A DNA stretch of 64,000 nucleotides, from NCBI RefSeq assembly GCF_947179165.1, contig NC_077245.1, positions 17,764,740 to 17,828,739 of the forward strand, given 5' to 3'. This document shows, in pieces, positions 58,494 to 64,000 of the stretch. The notes below the pieces were generated by a model. That model did no database searches, had not been told where the DNA came from, and saw nothing but the letters and a program-made list of their open reading frames with translations. The DNA is from Solanum dulcamara (lineage: Eukaryota; Streptophyta; Magnoliopsida; Solanales; Solanaceae). How positions within the stretch are numbered: the stretch's first letter is position 1; each line of letters begins with the position of its first letter. A program made the translations under genes and the position numbers.

Positions 58494-60651
58494 TGTCATG
58501 TCCTGAGAGGGCACCCTAGGCATGATCGGTACGCAAAACCCATCTCGGGTCTCCGAGAGAACCACTTGGTCTCATCACTCATTCATTCATCAGCGGAAGA
58601 TTTAAGTGAAAATAACAATACTTATGTGGGCTCGTCATCATCAACATCAAATGGATGAAATAATCCTTAGAAGAAGTAGTTTCAAAGGAGAACTACTCCA
58701 ATTACATCATCAAACTTTGTCTATGAAGTCTCTAATGCTATCAGATGGTGACAATAACATGTCCATGGCTACCTCAAAAGAAACATAATACTCAGCAATA
58801 ATAGAAGGATAAAGAGTTCCTCCGAATACAATAAGGACTCACCAAATAGCTGGAAAGTAATGATCTTCAATGATGCGTCTGTTGAGGATCTCTAACACCT
58901 GGATCTGCATTATAAACCGATGCAAGTCGAATAATGTCAGTACATAGAATATACAAATATGTAAAATGGTAGAAAAGTAAAGATAGATATCAAGAAACTC
59001 CTCTTAGGAAGACTGCTCAGAACTCAACATCATCTCAACATCAATATGTAATGCAAGTTTAAACATAATAATAATAAATAATGCTTACTCAGTTGAGAGT
59101 TTCTCTAACCGACAACCATCACTTATGAGCTAGTGATGATACTATAAAATGATGTCGTTGCTACATCCATCCAATACCTTACCAGGGTAAATGACATTAC
59201 CATCTTGGATCCAATTATTGAAGTACCTTTTTGGGACTTAAAAGGTATAGCCTTCATTCTACGCTGACTACATAGTTCTGGAGTTTGAGTCAATTAAACT
59301 CTTACCCAACTCGGTGCTCAATACTACTCCCAAAATATGTGCTCATATTAATATCATCATCTAGTCTTATTGGAAAAAATATCAAACTGATCTTATTAGC
59401 TCTTCATCAATCATTACACTTCAAAACATTATTTACATCTCATCAAAACATCTTTCTCAAAACATCATTTACTCAAATTCATTTAAACTCAATTTTTTTG
59501 CTCTTTTAAAACTCAATAAAATACAAAGATAGTATTAATTCAAATCACTCTTTTTATCAATAAATATTAAAAGTCAACATCTTTACTCAAAACACGTGTA
59601 AAAATATTCATGAACATCAAATCAATTAGGGTTCATAAAAAAGTAGCCATGAACAATAATTCCAATAATACGAGAGATAAAAATAATAATAATCTCAATG
59701 CATAAATATATCTAACTCAATAAAAGAAGAATTAATTCATTTAGAATTCAAGACTTAGGTAAAACTCAACTATAACTCAATTACGATGAATTAAATATTG
59801 GGCGCAAGAACGAACTCAATCCAATACTATGAATAGCCTTACATACCTGAAATTCAAAGCTTTACTCTGAATTGAATAACTCAATGACCACTCTTGAACC
59901 CCTAGCCTTTTCTCCTCGCTAGAGCATTTTTGTACTACCCAGAGTATAAGAATCACCAGAATAGTATTTCTACACTACTAAAAATTAAAACTATATTTGA
60001 GAATGAGTAAAGAATTATATAGAAAGAAGAGTAGTTTGAGAAATCTTGATGAATAAAATAAGGAAATAAGGTGGGTATTTATAGGTGTGGAGGAGGGAAC
60101 TAACAATAAATAAAAATAATTACAAAAGATGATCTTGAAAATTCAATGGAGGATTTTAATCTCATGGATGATGTCAAATAGAGGACTATTGATTTCATGA
60201 ATGATGTCAAATGGATCTAGATCTTTCTGTGGTTGGTGAGATGAACCTTCTTTTAACGGAATACCCTTTTTTGGAGCTGCATTTGAGCAAGATAACTTCC
60301 TAATTAGGATTTTGTGTCTTAATATGATTTATAGATGTAGAAGTATATTTCATTTCTTTTAAGAAACAACTAAGTTAGCGCATCCTACCGTGAGACATGA
60401 TTTTTGTTCTACAAATACTCCATTTTATCAAAACACCATGTCTTGTAAAAATTAATTTATTTGACCTAGATATCCTCTGAATCTTAAGATATAGTCTTCA
60501 TAAAAGTTGTAGGTAATGTTGTTGGGGTTATTCAAAAATTCAAATCACCTAATTTGGACTAAACTATAAAAAGTTATGTCTAAAATACAGAAGCAGTATT
60601 ATTTTCTTCGAGAATTGAAATATCACATACAACGTTTTAGGAGGAGTTACA
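58494..60651 (-). repeat. 5' LTR of the gypsy element, 2.16 kb
   Basis: Bounded by tgtcatgtcctgag and gaggagttaca on the + strand (TG...CA on the - strand) and followed by the primer-binding site. It holds the tail-family motifs cgacaaccatcacttatgag and accttaccagggtaa also found in the other LTRs here. Confidence 0.85.
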
Positions 60652-60654
60652 TAC

Positions 60655-62689
60655 AATATCTCTTTTACTGTCTAGGGTACATATTAGAGTATTATTGATC
60701 ATACCAGGATGATAGAGAGTATCCGACATGCTAGATAGGGTGGGGCCAAGAGGTTCCATCGGCAGGGTCAGTTCAACGATCATTCCTCCAAGGACAAAGA
60801 ATTTTCGGGTTCAGGAACCCATGGTTATCTGGAAAGACCGGTCCAGGTAGCTATTTAGGGCTCAGATAGTATATGTGGGTCTAGATAGGGTCAGGCTGGT
60901 TATAGTGGTTCTTCAGGCTCGAGAGGACAGGTCGACACTTCTAGTTATCCTCCACAGGGTTCAGGTCCTCGAGGATGTTATGTGCGTGATGAGTTTTGGC
61001 ATAAGGCCTAAGATTACCCCAGACGTTCTCCTTCTACTATATGGCTCGAGGCACCAGCTATTGATTCTACTACTGCTCCAACCGCTCAAGGCACTAGCTA
61101 TTTGTTCTACTACTGCTCCAACTGCTCGAGGTACTACATATGGCACTAGAGGTGGCACTAAGGGTGCCAAGGATGGAGCTAGAGGTGGCGCTCATGGTGG
61201 TTCGCATACTAAGGGTGACCGTTAGTTATGCTATGCTATATCGGGAAGATATGAGGCAGAGGCCTCTGATACAGTTATTACAAGTATTGTTCGGGTTTTT
61301 CGTCGTTCTGCTTCAATATTATTTAACCCAGAGTCTACCTACTCTTATGTGTCGACTTATTTTGATGTGGATATTGATTATGTGAGTGAGCCCCTTGTCG
61401 TGCCTTTTATTATTTCTACCCCCACAGGTGAATCTTTTATGGTGGATTGGGTATATAGGGGGTATTTGGTGATAATTTTGGGTAGAGAGACTCGAGCAGA
61501 CTTGATTTTAATATACATGCTTGATTTTGATATGATATTAGGTATATACTAATTATCTCTTTATCATGCTATATTAGATTATTATGCAAAGACCGTGACC
61601 TTAGCATATCCTGGTTTACCTAGATTGGTATGGAAGGATAATCCGAGTTCGTATCCTAAAGGGGTGATATCTTATATTCGTGCTTGTTTGTTGATGGATA
61701 AGGGTTGTTTGTCTTATTTGGCTTATGTATGTGATCTCAGTATGGATTTACCTCCTATAGAGACTACGAGGGTGGTGAGGGAGTTTATGGATGTGTTTTC
61801 TATAGAATTTCTGGGTGTTCCTGTGGACCATGATATCAATTTTGTGATTGATTTGGAGTCGGGCACCAAGCCCATCTCTATTTCACCTTATCATATGGCT
61901 CCGACAAAATTGAAGGAGTTGAAAGAACAATTAGAACATTTGTTGAAGAAGAGATTTATTAGACCTAGTATATCGCCGTGGGGGGATTTATTAGACCTAG
62001 TGTATCATCGTGGGGTGCACTGATCATATTTGTGAAGAAGAATGATAGTACTGTGAAGATGTGTATTGACTATCGGTAGTTGAAGAAAGTCACCATGAAG
62101 AACAAGTATCATCTTTCTCATATTGATGATTTATTTGATCAACTTCAGAGTGCATCAGTGTTTTCTAAATTGATTTGAGGTCGGGTTACCATCAGTTGAG
62201 AGTTCAAGAATCTGATATCCCGAAGACTGCATTCAGGATTCGTTATGGGCATTATGAGTTTATGGTTATGTCCTTCGGATTGACTAATGCTCTGGCTACT
62301 TTTATGGAGTTGATGAACCGGGTATTTTGACCTTATTTGGACTTTGTGATCGTGTTTATTGATGATATCTTGGTTTATTCCAAGGATGAGGCAGATCATG
62401 TTAGGCACCAAAGGACAGTTCTTCAGAGATTGAAAAATGAGAAGTTATATGCAAAATTCTCCAAATAAGAGTTTTGGCTTGAGTCCATGGCATTCTTGGG
62501 TCATATAGTGACCAAGGATGGTACTATAGTCGATTTGGCCAAAGTTATAGTGGTTCCTAATTGGGTTAGGCCTAGTTCAATTATGGAGATTCAGAGTTTT
62601 ATTGGATTAGCAGGCTATTATGGTCAGTTTGTTCAGGGATTCTCTTCTATTGAAACCCTATTGAATAAGCTAACTCAAAAGACCGTAGT
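60655..62689 (+). pseudogene. Decayed gypsy gag-protease-RT fragment, + strand
   Basis: Gag end with a ruined zinc knuckle (CYVRDEFWHKA, then a stop, then DYPR, about 60980-61020). Protease segment PESTYSYVSTYFDVDIDYV and LDFDMILGIY (61330-61550). RT start VFSIEFLGVPVDHDINFVID and RFIRPSISPWG (61790-61990; a second, partial copy of the ISPWG stretch follows at about 61985-62015). MCIDYR precedes a stop at 62078. The [12 protein letters not shown] catalytic box is at about 62350, and WVRPSSIMEIQSFIGLAGYY at 62560-62625. Many stops. RNase H and integrase are absent: the frame ends at NKLTQK where an LTR begins. Confidence 0.83.
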
Positions 62690-64000
62690 TGTAACATCCC
62701 CTAAAAATGTTGTATACAATGTTTAAATTTTTGCCTAAAAAATGATACAACCTCTGTACTTTGGTCATAACCTTTCATAGTATGGTCCAAATTAGGTGAT
62801 TCAAATTTCTGAGTAACCATAATATCATTACCTATAACTTTTTTGAAGATCATATTTTAAGTTTCAGAGGTTAAGTAGGTCAAATAAATTAATTATTGTA
62901 AGACAGGATGCTGTGATGAAATGGAGTATTTATAGAAGAAAAATCATATCTCTCTGTAGGATGCTCCAAATTATTTGATTCTTGAACTACATGAAACTAG
63001 ACTTCCATATCTACAATTCTTATGAAGATACCAAATCCTAATAAGAAATTTATCTTATTCAAACGCAGCTTCGAAAAAGAGTATTTTGTTAAAGAGAACT
63101 CATCTCACCTACCATGGAAAGATCTTGAATCCTTTGACATGATCCATGACATCAAAATCCTCAATTGAATTTTCAAGATCATCCTTTGTAATTATTTTTA
63201 TTTATTGTTAGGTCCCTCTTTTATACCTATAAATATCCACCTTATTTCCTCATTTTATTCATCAAGCTTTCTCAAGCAACTCTTCTCTCTATACACTTCT
63301 TTACTCATTCTCAAATATAGTTTTAGTTCTTAGTAGTAAAGAAATACTATTCCGGTGATTCATATACTCCGGATAGTACACAAAATATTTCGGCGAGGAG
63401 AAAAGCTAGGACTCAAGAATGTTCATTAAGTCCTTCGATTTCGACTAAAGCTTCAGATTCCAGGCATGTAAGGCTTCAATGAGAGTATTCCTTCCACTCT
63501 CATGTCTAAATTATTTTGATTATATGATAAATTATATTTATTTTCTTTAAGCTTTACTCCAAGTTATGTGGGTGTTTATCCATGGGTTCTTTCTCCCATT
63601 TGTCCAAAAACTCTTTCAATTAAGTCTCTTGATTTCAAGTAATATTTTTTTATGGTAATTCTTATTTTTACTTAATAGTATAAATCATGGTTAAACTAAT
63701 AATTATTGGTCTATTTTGATGCAACGTAATTTCATATGTATGAATTGATGGTTTGCAAGTAATTCCTCTATTTATCTATTTAAAGGTTCTTGAAATTCAT
63801 GGTGGGTTGTTTAAAGCATGATTTTTAATTAATGGATTTCAAAGTATTTATGTATATTTATTTACATACATATTTGCAAGTTGAAGTGATTTGAACCCAC
63901 CTAGTTTTACTATATTTTTAATAAAGTTTGACTTGAAAGCTTTGACTCTAAATGAATGTTTATAAAAGCAATATCTATGATCAAAAGAGAGTCTTATGAA
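62690..64000 (+). repeat. LTR, + orientation, continuing past the window
   Basis: Begins tgtaacatcccctaaaaatg and follows, inverted, the same order as 50145 downward: cataacctttcatagtatgg, atgctgtgatgaaatggag, tatttataggtg-type leader text (63220), caagctttctcaagcaact. Different in detail from the 58494-60651 copy. The end is not in view, so it may be a solo LTR or the 5' LTR of an element to the right. Confidence 0.78.

Larger units (their letters stand above)
48074..60651 (-). mobile_element. Ty3/gypsy retrotransposon with duplicated pol
   Basis: In sense order (right to left): 5' LTR 60651-58494, tRNA primer site, gag, protease-RT-RNaseH-integrase copy 1, protease-RT-RNaseH-integrase copy 2, polypurine tract, composite 3' LTR region 50867-48074. 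Protein motifs and the integrase C-terminus (FGNKGKLSPRYIGPYQIL, VLWRNQFVEEATWEAEEDM) suggest the Del/Tekay chromovirus group. The outer flanks gatac (left) and tacaa (right) do not match, so this is not a simple single insertion. Frames are broken in many places; it is inactive. Confidence 0.82.

Overview
The window is plant nuclear DNA, most likely from a Solanaceae species (tomato, potato, pepper or tobacco group). This inference rests on AT-rich non-coding sequence, GT-AG introns, plant-type gene families, and repeat families that I recognise as typical of that plant family. No bacterial, viral or organellar genes, rRNA, tRNA or CRISPR were seen.

Left third (1-28.7 kb) holds the host genes. 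The last two exons of an OGG1-type 8-oxoguanine DNA glycosylase lie on the + strand. They are separated by a 5.0-kb intron carrying three short non-autonomous transposons, each with a target-site duplication (TSD). Convergent to it, on the - strand, is a head-to-tail pair of GH35 beta-galactosidase genes. Gene A (8080-16515) has 18 exons and 703 codons and lacks the C-terminal lectin domain. Gene B (17987-28724) has 19 exons and 822 codons and includes the lectin domain. I traced every exon; phases agree between the two genes and neither has a premature stop. Each has one intron swollen by a LINE: an L1 type in A intron 13, an RTE type plus a SINE in B intron 7.

Middle third (28.7-48 kb) is a transposon graveyard. 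A possible 9.7-kb element with inverted ends (29595-39315) contains a hAT MITE and a decayed 'putative plant transposon protein' gene. That gene is split by two nested solo LTRs of one family in opposite orientations, both with exact 5-bp TSDs, which together form a hairpin with arms of about 2.2 kb. Next come LTR-like debris, a short RTE tail with a 20-bp TSD, and a DUF1985/Ulp1-type transposon gene. A 942-bp MULE-type MITE sits inside an Ulp1 catalytic-domain exon of that gene.

Right third (48-64 kb) is Ty3/gypsy sequence, probably the Del/Tekay group. A - strand element has a 2.2-kb 5' LTR, primer-binding site, gag and then two consecutive copies of the protease-RT-RNaseH-integrase block. 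Its 3' end is composite and includes a 36-bp minisatellite. Finally a decayed + strand gypsy fragment is cut off by another LTR that runs out of the window.

The host genes show no evident functional link: OGG1 acts in nuclear base-excision repair, the beta-galactosidases in the cell wall. The most notable structures are the nested opposite solo LTRs, the MITE-split Ulp1 exon, the duplicated pol block, and the lectin loss plus apparent gene conversion in the beta-galactosidase pair.
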